From positions 682,001 to 746,000 of the forward strand of contig NZ_JANAVF010000002.1 of the NCBI RefSeq assembly GCF_024213195.1: a stretch of 64,000 nt of DNA, written 5' to 3'. The notes below the pieces were generated by a model. It saw only the letters and a program-made list of their open reading frames with translations, made no database searches and was not told the origin of the DNA. Of the stretch, positions 7,930 to 17,573 are shown in pieces. The position numbers and the translations under genes were made by a program. Within the stretch, counting starts at the first letter, position 1. Each line of letters begins with the position of its first letter. Source of the stretch: Streptomyces sp. TBY4. GTDB taxonomy: Bacteria > Actinomycetota > Actinomycetes > Streptomycetales > Streptomycetaceae.

Positions 7930-9930
7930 TCAGCCCTCCCAGCCCGCGGTCTGGGGATCGCGCCAGTGCCGGTACCGTTCGGCCTCGTTGAACAGGGCCA
8001 CGATGTCGTTCCTCCGCAGTTGGGACAGCTGGGTGTAGCCGTCGGCGATCAGGTTCCCCAGCCGCATGGCCGGGTCGGCGAGCGGATCGCTCCACACCCA
8101 GCGGGTGGTCACCAGGGTGTGGATCACGGACTCGGTGTCCACGACGCGCCCGGGCCGGCGCGGGACGAGCCCGGACAGGAGCTCCAGCGGCCCGCTGCCG
8201 GAGGGGAGCCGGTTCGGAGCGGTGGTGACCGCGTCGAACTCGGAGATCCACTGCGCGGCCGGTACCGCGGAGAAGCGCCGGGTCAGGTGGGCGGTGACCT
8301 CGTCGGTCCGCCCGCGGGCCAGCTGGTGGTACATCTCCTGCACCGGCTTGCCCTCGCTGCGGTAGTACTCCGCGAGGAGTTCGTGCGCGGCGTCCCACCC
8401 GTCGGGGCGCTCGGCCAGCCGCCACAGGAGCAGCCGGCGCAGCCACGGATGGAGTACGGGCACCACGGCGACGGGTCCGGTCAGCAGCCAGCGCGCCCGG
8501 ATGTCGCCGAACAGGGAGTCGTCGGGGCTGAGCAGCCGCGCGGCCACGGAGAAGTCCCGGGCGGCGGCGCATTCGGCCAGGGTCGTGCGCTGGGTCCCGT
8601 CGAAGTCGCGCAGGAGATGGCCGAGGGCCGTGTCGGCCAGTGTGGCGGAGTGCTCCCCGGTGCGCAGCGGCCGGTCGGGCAGGGTGCGCAGCCAGCGGTC
8701 CTGCTGGGGGCCGGAGTCCGGGAGCGGCCCGGCCTGGCGCAGTACGTCGAGCACCTGGTGGACGGCGCGCGGCAGCCCGCCGGTGAGCCGGTGCACGAAG
8801 GGGGTGAGGCGGGTCAGCGGGGCCAGGTCGCTGTTCCCGCCGAGCTGGAGCTCGATCCGGATCCGCACCTCGTCCAGATTGAGGTCGCGCAGCCGCAGCG
8901 GGTACCACCAGCTGTCCTCGCTGTCGCGGGGAGGCCGGTGGGCGTGCCAGTCGGCCAGGGAGGCCCGGTCCGGGCCGCGCAGCTGCCAGGGCCAGGAGTC
9001 CCCGGTGGCCGGACCCCAGCGGGGCAGCCAGCGGTTGGAGCTGGCGACGACGGTCAGCGGGTCACTGGCGTGCCCGGCCACCACCGTCTGGTCGTGCCGG
9101 GAGCGCAGTAACAGGTCGAGGAAGTGACGCCCGTACTCGGTGTGGGAGTTGTCCAGCAGCAGCAGGTAGGAGCGGGGCATGAAGTTGCGGGCGGTGTTGC
9201 GCCGCAGGTCTTCCAGGAAGGCCGAGAAGAGGATGAGGTCGAGCCGTTCCTGTTCGTTCTCGTCGCCCTCGTGGCGCCACAGGTTGAGCTCCACCAGGGC
9301 TTCCATGGGGTCCGCGCTGCGGGTCATGGGATGGCGTCCGTACCAGTGGGCCCCGGTCGTGAGCCGGCTGCCCAGCCTGCCGCCGAGCAGGCCGGGCACC
9401 GTGCGGCGGCCGCGACGCAGGGCGTCCTGGAAGAGGGCGAGCGCGGCGCTGGAAGCCCCCTCGGGCATGCCGACCGCACCCATGCCCACTTCGAAGAAGG
9501 CCGCCAGGTAGTCGCCGTGCCGGGCCTCGTTCTCCTCCTGGAACCGGTCCAGCTGGCGCTGCACCGCCCGCCGCCCCTCGGCGAGGTTGCGCATGCGCAG
9601 CTCCTGGTCGGAGGCGAGCAGGCCGAGGCTGAGCAGCGGGAACTGGGAGCGCCCGTAGCGGGGCAGCTTGCGTTCGAGCTGGCGGGCCAGGAGCCCGAGG
9701 GCGTAGCGCGGCAGCAGGGACTGGGCCCCGCCGAAGTTGACGAAGGCGAAGGGGTAGTCGGGCCCGAAGCGCTCCATGAGCGCGCTGTGCGCCTCGCTGG
9801 CCCCGCTGCCCGCCGGGCCCAGGAGCATGGTCAGGGGCCGCTCGGCGGTCGGGCTCTCCTTCAGGCAGGAGTCGACCAGCGACAGGATGCCGCTGCGGCC
9901 CCGCAGACCCATGCCCGTACCCGGCTCCAT
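7930..9930 (-). CDS. Large P-loop-like (STAND/AAA-like) protein with degenerate Walker A
   Basis: The product is 666 residues. Near the N-terminus, TMLLGPAGSGAS (residues 34-45) is shaped like a Walker A loop, but the usual GK[S/T] reads GAS: Ala44 replaces the lysine. A Walker-B-like run, YLLLLDNSH, lies near residue 265. The remainder is soluble and Arg/Leu-rich, with helical segments consistent with a STAND-type regulator. I chose the ATG at 9930 (MEPGTGMGLRG), preceded by a GGGGGGA run; a GTG lies directly before it. It is followed after 4 bp by the anchored binding-protein gene. The pair may be a sensor plus signalling protein; nucleotide hydrolysis is doubtful without the lysine. Confidence 0.6.
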   Translation of the reverse strand: MEPGTGMGLRGRSGILSLVDSCLKESPTAERPLTMLLGPAGSGASEAHSALMERFGPDYPFAFVNFGGAQSLLPRYALGLLARQLERKLPRYGRSQFPLLSLGLLASDQELRMRNLAEGRRAVQRQLDRFQEENEARHGDYLAAFFEVGMGAVGMPEGASSAALALFQDALRRGRRTVPGLLGGRLGSRLTTGAHWYGRHPMTRSADPMEALVELNLWRHEGDENEQERLDLILFSAFLEDLRRNTARNFMPRSYLLLLDNSHTEYGRHFLDLLLRSRHDQTVVAGHASDPLTVVASSNRWLPRWGPATGDSWPWQLRGPDRASLADWHAHRPPRDSEDSWWYPLRLRDLNLDEVRIRIELQLGGNSDLAPLTRLTPFVHRLTGGLPRAVHQVLDVLRQAGPLPDSGPQQDRWLRTLPDRPLRTGEHSATLADTALGHLLRDFDGTQRTTLAECAAARDFSVAARLLSPDDSLFGDIRARWLLTGPVAVVPVLHPWLRRLLLWRLAERPDGWDAAHELLAEYYRSEGKPVQEMYHQLARGRTDEVTAHLTRRFSAVPAAQWISEFDAVTTAPNRLPSGSGPLELLSGLVPRRPGRVVDTESVIHTLVTTRWVWSDPLADPAMRLGNLIADGYTQLSQLRRNDIVALFNEAERYRHWRDPQTAGWEG

Positions 9931-10210
9931 CACGTGTGATCCCCCCAGGACGCGCTCCGAGGACTGAAGCCTGTCATCCGCGGCCGGAGTCAGACAGGGG
10001 TTTCCGCTCCTTGATTCGATACCGAGATCCAATGCGGCCGTACGGGGCGGCCTGCCACGGAACTGGTACACGGCTGTGCGGTGGCCGATGGACGACGGCG
10101 GGGGTCCTGATGCGGTGGTCGGGGATCGTTCACAGCGCGAAGGCCCGCCACGAAGACCCGCCGCGAACCCCCGCCACGAACCCCCACCACGATCCAGATC
10201 CAGGAGCGCC
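9931..10210. promoter_or_regulatory. Divergent intergenic region
   Basis: This 280-bp gap separates the P-loop-like gene (minus) from the D,D-carboxypeptidase gene (plus) and should hold both promoters. Four tandem 13-bp repeats occupy its right end. No clear -35/-10 pair could be assigned. Confidence 0.4.
10144..10195 (+). repeat. Four tandem 13-bp repeats upstream of carboxypeptidase gene
   Basis: Units at 10144-10156, 10157-10169, 10170-10182 and 10183-10195 match the consensus CCCGCCACGAACC with one to three changes each. They end 6 bp before the AGGAG ribosome-binding site (10202-10206). Confidence 0.75.
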
Positions 10211-11233
<1,023 letters not shown>

Positions 11234-12168
11234 GTCCGCATCAGCAGGGCCGTCTCCACGTGGGTGGTGCCGCCCAGCAGGGCGAAGACGCGGGTGGTGA
11301 AGGCGTGCAGGCCCGCGAGGTCGCGGTGGCTGGAGTAGCCGAGGAGCCCGGCGGCTCCGGTGGTGACCACCAGATGCCGTACCGACGGCTCGCGGGCCAG
11401 CAGCCGCACGGCCGAGCCGAGCCCGCTGTGCGGGACCGAGATCCGGAACCGGGCCTCCACCGGGTAGCCCAGCACCGCCGGGTCCGCGAGCAGCCGCAGG
11501 TGCAGGATGTGGGAGGTCATCAGGCGGGCCAGGCGGCGCCGGGCGGTGGTCTCGCCGACCTGCAGCTCGCGGGCCAGCCGGGTCGTCGACATCCGCGCGT
11601 CCCGGCTCAGCAGCGTCACCAGACGCCGGTCGAGGTCGTCCACGGTGAGCGGCGCGGGCAGTTCCCGGCCCGCCATGGCCAGCCTGCGCACCTCCGTGGG
11701 CTCCTCGTCGTACGGGGCCCAGTCGCCGGCGGTGAGCAGCAGCCGCAGCACCACCCCGGAGTGGACGTCCACGACCCCGTCCAGCCGCCCGACCACCGAG
11801 TCCACCAGGGTCAGGAGCGCCTCGTGGCCGGGGGCGTTGACCTCGGCGAACACCTCCAGAGCGCCCGTGGCCACCTCCACCGAGCGGGTCTCGGGCCGGC
11901 GGGCGAGGGCCAGGGCCGTTTCGTGGACCCGCCCGGGGGCGCACCGTACGGCCAGCTCCGCGGTGATTCCCTCGCCCTGGTACTCGGGGACGAGCGCGGC
12001 AGTGAAGCGGACGTGGCCCGTCGCCGTCATCCTTTCCAGGCGGCGGGCGACCGTCCGCTCGTGCACCCCGACCGCCGCGGCCACATCGGCGAAGGCGGCG
12101 CGCGGGTCGCGGTGCAGGATGCGCAGCACGGCGTGGTCGACGGCGTCGAGCGAAGGACCGGTGTTCAT

Positions 12169-12454
12169 CAGGCCTCCCAGCTGTCCGCGCGCCTGCTCGC
12201 GGGAACGGTCGGTGACGCTACGACACCCCGGCCGGCCGCCTCACGGGCTGCCCGGTCCGCCACCACGGGGCGGCCGTGCTGCCCGATTCCGCTGCCGGAC
12301 CGGGGGTCCACGCCGCGTTCACCCGATTATGGGCCCCGCTCTTGCCCGTCGGGTGACCCGCACCGGACATTGTGGTGCGGATTCCGCCCCGCAGGCGGCC
12401 CGCTCCCCCCTCCCTGCCCCGGCCCGCCAGCCGATCCCCGAACAGGTGGTACGT
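12169..12454. promoter_or_regulatory. Lrp/MFS divergent control region with inverted repeat
   Basis: This 286-bp gap holds the promoters of the Lrp gene and the MFS-M20 operon. An inverted repeat, CCGCACC (12358-12364) and GGTGCGG (12374-12380) around a 9-bp spacer, sits 75 bp before the MFS start and is a candidate Lrp operator. Confidence 0.45.
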
Positions 12455-13927
12455 ATGACGTACACGGACGCCAGACCCCTGCGCAGCCCGGTGCGGGCGA
12501 CCCCCGCGACCGCCGTGATCGCCTCCGTGGTCCTCGTCGAGCTCTCCAGCGGCATCACCCAGGGATTCCTGTCGCCCCTGCTGCGCGGACTCACCGACAC
12601 CCTGGGCGTCACCGCCGCCGACCTCAACTGGATCAGCGTCGCCAACCTCCTGGCCAGCGTCGCCTTCACCCCGGTCCTGTCCCGGATGGGTGACCTCCAC
12701 GGCCACCGCCGGGTGCTGCGCTGGAACCTGCTGATCGTCCTCCTGGGCTCGCTCCTGGTCGGCCTCAGCCGCGACTTCGGGACCCTGCTCGCCGGGCAGA
12801 TCCTCCAGGGGGCCTTCGCCGGGTTCTTCCCGCTGCTGGTCGGCATCCTGCGCAACCGGAGCCGGGGCGCCGACGGGACCGGGGGCGATGCCGAGGCCGA
12901 GAGCCGGCGCGGGATCAGCGTCATGGTCGCCGCCCTGGTCGCGGGCATGTCCTTCGGGCTCGTGGCCAGCGGCTTCGTGGCCCGTACCGTCGACAGCCCG
13001 ACCGCTGCCCTGTGGGTACCGGCCGTGGCCACCAGCCTGGCCCTCGCCCTCACCTGGCGGCTGCTGCCGGAGTCGGACCACCGGCCGGGCGGCCGGGTCG
13101 ACTGGGCCGGCGGCATCCTGCTCTGCCTCGGCCTGACCGCCGTCATGCTCGGCCTCGGTCTCGGCGGTACCCCGGGCTGGGAATGGACCTCCGCCCGCAC
13201 CCTGGGCTGCCTCGCCGGCGGGGTGCTCGTCACCGCGCTCTGGGTCCGGGTGGAACTGCGCACCGCGGAGCCGATGATCGACGTAAGGATGTTCCGCCGC
13301 CGCGGAGTCGTCGCGGTCTCGCTGGTCACGCTGACCTTCACCTTCTGCATGTTCGGGCTGATGGTCGCCAACGCCGTGTTCATGGGCACCAGCCGCGCCG
13401 AGCAGGGCTACGGGCTGGGCCTCGACCCCTTCGCGATCGCCCTCGCCACCCTGCCCAACCTGCTCGCCCTCTCCCTCGGGGCGCTCCTCGCACCGGCCGT
13501 GGCCCGCGCCGTCACCGACCGGCTCACCCTGGTCGCCGGCTCCCTGCTGATGGCCGCCGGCTACGCGACGGTGCAGTCCTTCCACGACGATCAGGCCCTC
13601 TTCCTGGCGGGCACCGCCGTGGCCGGCCTCGGCACGGGCTTCCTGCAGCACTCCACGCGCACGCTCGCCGTGGAATGCGTACCCCGCGACCGCACCTCGG
13701 TGGGCTCCGGCATCAACGAACTCCTCATCAACATCGGCGGATCCCTCGGAGCCGCCGCCGTCCTGACCGTGTTCGCGGCCCACACCCCGGCCGGCCGGAC
13801 CCTGCCCGGCCTGAGCGCCTACACCGTCTCCTGGACGGTCTGCATCCTGGTCTCGCTGGCCGGCGCCGCCGTCGCCCTGCTCTACCGCACCCCGAAGGCC
13901 GACGCCGTCGCGGAGGAGGGCCGGTGA
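12455..13927 (+). CDS. MFS transporter (DHA2-like, about 14 TM)
   Basis: The product is 490 residues with about 13-14 hydrophobic segments. The loop after TM2 reads LSRMGDLHGHRRVLRW, a form of the MFS motif A. DHA2-type extra helices follow (GRVDWAGGILLCLGLTAVMLGLGLG). This group exports drugs and metabolites by proton antiport. The ATG at 12455 was chosen because hydrophobicity begins soon after it. The M20 peptidase gene overlaps its stop by 4 bases, so the pair may export or import the substrate or product of the hydrolase. Divergent Lrp control is likely. Confidence 0.85.
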   Translation: MTYTDARPLRSPVRATPATAVIASVVLVELSSGITQGFLSPLLRGLTDTLGVTAADLNWISVANLLASVAFTPVLSRMGDLHGHRRVLRWNLLIVLLGSLLVGLSRDFGTLLAGQILQGAFAGFFPLLVGILRNRSRGADGTGGDAEAESRRGISVMVAALVAGMSFGLVASGFVARTVDSPTAALWVPAVATSLALALTWRLLPESDHRPGGRVDWAGGILLCLGLTAVMLGLGLGGTPGWEWTSARTLGCLAGGVLVTALWVRVELRTAEPMIDVRMFRRRGVVAVSLVTLTFTFCMFGLMVANAVFMGTSRAEQGYGLGLDPFAIALATLPNLLALSLGALLAPAVARAVTDRLTLVAGSLLMAAGYATVQSFHDDQALFLAGTAVAGLGTGFLQHSTRTLAVECVPRDRTSVGSGINELLINIGGSLGAAAVLTVFAAHTPAGRTLPGLSAYTVSWTVCILVSLAGAAVALLYRTPKADAVAEEGR

Positions 13928-15117
13928 ACGACACCACCGTCCTGCGCGAACGCGGCCGGGCCTTCCTGACCACCCGGCAGGACGCCGTCCTCGACCTCAG
14001 CCACGCGCTGCACGCCGATCCCGAACTCGCCTACGAGGAACACCGCGCGGCCCGCCGCATCACCGACCTCGTCGAGCGGGCCGGCTTCGAGGTGACCCGC
14101 GGGGCCTACGGCCTGCCCACCGCGTTCAGCGCGACCGCCGGCACCGGTGAGCTCGTCATCGGCATCTGCGCCGAGTACGACGCCCTGCCCGGCATCGGCC
14201 ACGCCTGCGGCCACAACGTCAACGGCGCCGCCTCCGTGGCCGCCGCCCTGGCCCTGGCCCCGCTCGCCGACGAGCTCGGCATCACCGTCAAGCTCCTGGG
14301 CACCCCGGCCGAGGAGTCCGGCGGCGGCAAGGTGGACATGCTGCGCGAAGGCGCCTTCGACGACGTGGCCGCCGCCATGATGGTGCACGCCGCGCCCTCC
14401 GACTCGGTGGGCATGAGCTCCCTCGCCATCAGCAGCTGGAACGTCGGCTACACCGGGCGGGCGGCGCACGCCGCGGCCATGCCCGAGCGCGGCGTCAACG
14501 CCGCCGACGCCATGATGATCGCCCAGGTGGCCATCGCCGCCTACCGCCAGCAGATGCGCCCCGGCGCCGTGGTCTCCGGGATCGTCACCCGCGGAGGCGA
14601 GGCCGCCAACGTCATTCCGGGCCGCACGGAGGCCTCGTACGACTGCCGGGCCGTCACCAGCGAGGAGCTCACCGAACTCCAGACCCGGATCCGCGCCTGC
14701 TTCGAGGCCGGAGCGCTCGCCACCGGCGCCGAACTCGCCCTGGAGACCGTCGGCAACGACTACGCCGACCTGCGGCAGGACTTCGCCATGGGCCGCGCCT
14801 ACCTCGGGGCCGCCCGCGACCTCGGACGCCGGGTCCAGGACCTGGACCCGACCCTGCGGGGCGGCTCCACGGACATGGGCAACGTCTCCCACCTGGTGCC
14901 CACCATCCACCCGATGATCGGCTACGACTGCGGCGACGCGATCATGCACAACCCCGAGTTCACCCGCTACGGGATCACCGCCCAGGCCGACCGCGCCGTC
15001 CTCGACGGAGGGCTGGCCATGGCCTGGACGGCGATCGACCTCGCGACCGACCCGGAGCACCGCGGGTCCCTGCTCACGCGGCTGGCCGCGCGGAACGGCG
15101 CCGCCGGCGACGCCTGA
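13924..15117 (+). CDS. M20-family metallopeptidase/amidohydrolase
   Basis: The product is 397 residues from a GTG start overlapping the MFS stop (GTGA). M20 zinc-site features are present: AEYDALPGIGHACGHN near residues 80-95 (Asp and His ligands), TPAEESGGGK near 124-133 (catalytic Glu pair), and HNPEF near the C-terminus. The dimerisation domain region VGYTGRAAHAAAMPERG is typical of AbgB/HipO-like amidohydrolases that cleave N-acyl or aminobenzoyl amino acids. The exact substrate is unknown. Coupling to a transporter and an Lrp regulator suggests catabolism or detoxification of an N-acyl amino acid-like compound. Confidence 0.88.
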   Translation: MNDTTVLRERGRAFLTTRQDAVLDLSHALHADPELAYEEHRAARRITDLVERAGFEVTRGAYGLPTAFSATAGTGELVIGICAEYDALPGIGHACGHNVNGAASVAAALALAPLADELGITVKLLGTPAEESGGGKVDMLREGAFDDVAAAMMVHAAPSDSVGMSSLAISSWNVGYTGRAAHAAAMPERGVNAADAMMIAQVAIAAYRQQMRPGAVVSGIVTRGGEAANVIPGRTEASYDCRAVTSEELTELQTRIRACFEAGALATGAELALETVGNDYADLRQDFAMGRAYLGAARDLGRRVQDLDPTLRGGSTDMGNVSHLVPTIHPMIGYDCGDAIMHNPEFTRYGITAQADRAVLDGGLAMAWTAIDLATDPEHRGSLLTRLAARNGAAGDA

Positions 15118-15139
15118 CGCCTCCGGCAGCACCCCAAGT

Positions 15140-15155
15140 ATCTTGACGTCAAGAT
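15140..15155. promoter_or_regulatory. Palindromic operator, copy 1
   Basis: The perfect 16-bp palindrome ATCTTGACGTCAAGAT has half-site ATCTTGA around a 2-bp centre. It lies 70-85 bp upstream of the MFS start at 15225 and resembles MarR-family operators of Streptomyces. Confidence 0.65.
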
Positions 15156-15178
15156 TGATCTGGGGCAGGCTTCCGCTG

Positions 15179-15198
15179 GTATCTCGACATCGAGATAC
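15179..15198. promoter_or_regulatory. Palindromic operator, copy 2
   Basis: GTATCTCGA (15179-15187), CA, TCGAGATAC (15190-15198) form a 9-bp-arm palindrome with the same design as copy 1 (ATCTYGA-N2-TCRAGAT). Centre-to-centre distance to copy 1 is 41 bp, about four helical turns. It lies 26 bp before the MFS start, overlapping the likely promoter. Confidence 0.65.
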
Positions 15199-15224
15199 TT
15201 TCGCGGGGGCTCGGAGGTCGGGGA

Positions 15225-16640
15225 ATGAGGCGGCTCGGTACGGGGATCCGGAAGGACCCGCAGGGGTGGCGCGGGCGGTCGGAGTGGCGGCGGGAGCCGC
15301 GACGGCCCGGGCTCGTGGCCCAGTTGCGGCGGCCGCCGGGAGGCCGGGACGCCCGGATCATGCTGCTCGCCCAGTTCCTCGACCGCGCCGGAACGGGCCT
15401 GTGGGCCGCCGCCGCGGTCCTCTACTTCACCTTCGTCCTCGGCCTGGACGCCGGCCGGATCGGCCTCCTGCTGGGCGCCGCGGCCGTGGCGGGCATCGCC
15501 GGATCCCCCCTTGCGGGGCACCTGGCCGGCCGGTTCCCGGTACGGTCCCTGCTGATCGGCTGCCACCTGCTGCGCCTCGGAACCCTCGGCGCGCTGCTCG
15601 TGGTCACCCGCTTCGACCTGCTGCTGCCCCTGGTCGCCGTCACCTACCTCGGCGACCGGGCGGCCAAGGCCCTGGAGATGCTCTTCGCCACCCGGGTGGC
15701 GGGCGAGCGGCGGGCCACCTACCAGGCGCTGTCGCGCAGCACGGCCAACGCCGGCTACGCGGTGGGCGCGGGCATCGCCGCGGCCGGTCTCGCGCTCGGC
15801 ACCCGGGAGGCCTACCAGGCGCTGATCCTGGCCAACGCGCTGTCGTTCCTCGCGGCCGCCGTGCTGGTCCGGCGCACCCGGGAACCGCGCGCCGAGGGGC
15901 GAGTGGCCGCGGGTGCCGGGGACGCGGGTACGGGGGGCGCAGGCGACGCGGGTACGGGCCGCGTCGCGCCCGGCCGGACCGGGGCGCCGAGCCCGTGGCG
16001 GGACCGGGGCTACCTGCGCTTCGTCCTGCTCGACATCCCGATGAACCTCGACGACTCGGTCCTGGCCGTCGGCCTGCCCCTGTGGCTGGTGGCCCACACC
16101 GACGCGCCGCACGCCCTGGTCCCGGCCTTCCTCGTCATCAACACCGTGCTGGTCGTCGTGCTCCAACTCCGCGTCTCCGCGCGGTTCGAGGGACCCCGGC
16201 GGGCCGCGGCGGCGGTCACGGTGTACGGGCTGACCATGCTCGCGTGCTGCGTCCTGCTGGCCCTCACCGCCGGCGCCGGGGCGGTGGCCGCCTCGGTGGC
16301 GCTGCTCGCCGCGGCGGTGCTGGTCACGGGGGCGGAGCTGCTGCGGTCGGTGAGTTCCTGGGAGCTGGCCGTCTCGCTCGCCCCCGAGCAGGCGCGGGCC
16401 TCGTACCTGGGCGTGGCGGGGATGGCCCAGTCCGTCCAGAAGGCTGCCGGCCCGCTGCTCCTGACCGGCGCGGTGATGACGGCAGGGCCCGCGGGCTGGC
16501 TGGCCCTCGGCACGGGGATCGCCGCCCTGTCGGTGCTCCAGCGGCGCTGCGCGGTCCACCGCCTGGACTCCGCCCCCGGCCGGCCCGGCCCCACCGAACC
16601 GGCGCCGTCCGGCAAGGGCTGCGCGGCGGCTACGGAGTGA
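15225..16640 (+). CDS. MFS transporter under palindromic operators
   Basis: The product is 471 residues with about 11-12 hydrophobic segments. An Arg-rich cytosolic N-terminus of about 45 residues precedes the first segment (IMLLAQFLDRAGTGLW). The loop AGHLAGRFPVRSLL matches MFS motif A loosely. A Gly/Ala-rich low-complexity loop lies near residues 225-250 between the two halves. GGAGG lies a few bases before the ATG; an ATG at 15360 is an alternative. The substrate is unknown. Paired palindromes upstream imply ligand-relieved repression. The 3' end overlaps the convergent HAD gene by 11 bp. Confidence 0.8.
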   Translation: MRRLGTGIRKDPQGWRGRSEWRREPRRPGLVAQLRRPPGGRDARIMLLAQFLDRAGTGLWAAAAVLYFTFVLGLDAGRIGLLLGAAAVAGIAGSPLAGHLAGRFPVRSLLIGCHLLRLGTLGALLVVTRFDLLLPLVAVTYLGDRAAKALEMLFATRVAGERRATYQALSRSTANAGYAVGAGIAAAGLALGTREAYQALILANALSFLAAAVLVRRTREPRAEGRVAAGAGDAGTGGAGDAGTGRVAPGRTGAPSPWRDRGYLRFVLLDIPMNLDDSVLAVGLPLWLVAHTDAPHALVPAFLVINTVLVVVLQLRVSARFEGPRRAAAAVTVYGLTMLACCVLLALTAGAGAVAASVALLAAAVLVTGAELLRSVSSWELAVSLAPEQARASYLGVAGMAQSVQKAAGPLLLTGAVMTAGPAGWLALGTGIAALSVLQRRCAVHRLDSAPGRPGPTEPAPSGKGCAAATE

Positions 16641-17469
16641 GGGGCGCGGAGAGCGGGCGGAGGTGGCGCTCCAGGACCACCGCCACACCGTCCTCGTCAT
16701 GGCCGGCGGTGATCTCGTCGGCGACCGCCTTGAGGCTGTCGTGAGCGTTGGCCATGGCGACCGAGTGCCCCGCCCAGGCGAACATGGGGATGTCGTTGGG
16801 CATGTCACCGAAGGCGATGGTGCCTTCCGCCGTGGTGCCCAGCGCCTCCGCGGCCAGGGCCAGGCCGGTCGCCTTCGACAGGCCGAGGGGCAGCAGCTCG
16901 ACGCAGGTCGGGCCGGCCATGACCACGGTGACGAGATCGCCCACCACCTCGCGGGCCGCCTCGGTGAGCTGGTCGTCCGTCAGGTGCGGGTGCTGGATCT
17001 GGACCTTCCCGATCGGCCGGTCCCACAGCCGGGCCGCGTCGTGGACCCGCTCGATGTCGGCCGAGGGCATCGGCGGGACCGGGAACCCGGGCCCCACGAG
17101 GATGGGATCGGCCAGCTCCAGCGGCATCACCGCCACCGACAGCGGACCGGTGACGGCCTCCACCCGGGCCACCACGTGCGCCGCGAGCTCGCGGTCGAGG
17201 GGGACCGACGAGACGAGGGCGTCGCGCCCCGCATCGTAGAGCTGGCCGCCCTGCCCGCAGACGGCGAGGCCCCGGTAGCCGATCTCGGCCAGGGTGGACC
17301 TGGTCCACTGGGCGACCCGCCCGGTCACCACCACGTGCCGGGCCCCGGCGGACACGGCGGCGGCCAGGGCGGCCGTGGTGCGCGCGGAGACGGTGTGGTC
17401 GCTGCGCACGAGGGTGCCGTCGAGGTCGGTGGCGATCAACTGGTAGGGGAACCGGGGGGACTGGGACAT
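16630..17469 (-). CDS. Cof-type HAD hydrolase (sugar-phosphate phosphatase)
   Basis: The product is 279 residues of the HAD superfamily. Motif I is ATDLDGTLV (residues about 13-21, nucleophile Asp), motif II is the Thr in VVTGR, and motifs III/IV are the Lys in SKATG and GDMPNDIPMF. The large cap domain is of the Cof/YidA type, which dephosphorylates sugar phosphates. It is the third gene of the minus-strand PTS-GH1-HAD set, so a phosphorylated sugar from beta-glucoside use is the probable substrate. An AGGAG lies 9 bases before the ATG. Confidence 0.88.
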   Translation of the reverse strand: MSQSPRFPYQLIATDLDGTLVRSDHTVSARTTAALAAAVSAGARHVVVTGRVAQWTRSTLAEIGYRGLAVCGQGGQLYDAGRDALVSSVPLDRELAAHVVARVEAVTGPLSVAVMPLELADPILVGPGFPVPPMPSADIERVHDAARLWDRPIGKVQIQHPHLTDDQLTEAAREVVGDLVTVVMAGPTCVELLPLGLSKATGLALAAEALGTTAEGTIAFGDMPNDIPMFAWAGHSVAMANAHDSLKAVADEITAGHDEDGVAVVLERHLRPLSAPLTP

Positions 17470-17520
17470 GAGAGAGGACTCCTGTGTGTGGGGGAGGGGG
17501 GAGGGGGGAACGCGGCGGGG

Positions 17521-17560
17521 CCGCCCGCCCCCCCCCCGGGGGGGGGCGGCCGGCGGCCCG
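17521..17560 (-). other. C10G9 homopolymer hairpin between GH1 and HAD genes
   Basis: Ten C (17528-17537) are followed at once by nine G (17538-17546), flanked by further GC-rich complementary sequence, in the 104-bp gap between the two genes. It could fold into a very stable stem that reduces read-through from the GH1 gene to the HAD gene. Long C and G runs are also prone to sequencing error. Confidence 0.5.
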
Positions 17561-17573
17561 GGGGAGCACGGGA

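Noticed and set aside
10144..10195. Possible CRISPR or origin iterons
   Set aside because: The 13-bp units abut with no spacers and sit next to a ribosome-binding site. No DnaA boxes or replication gene are near.
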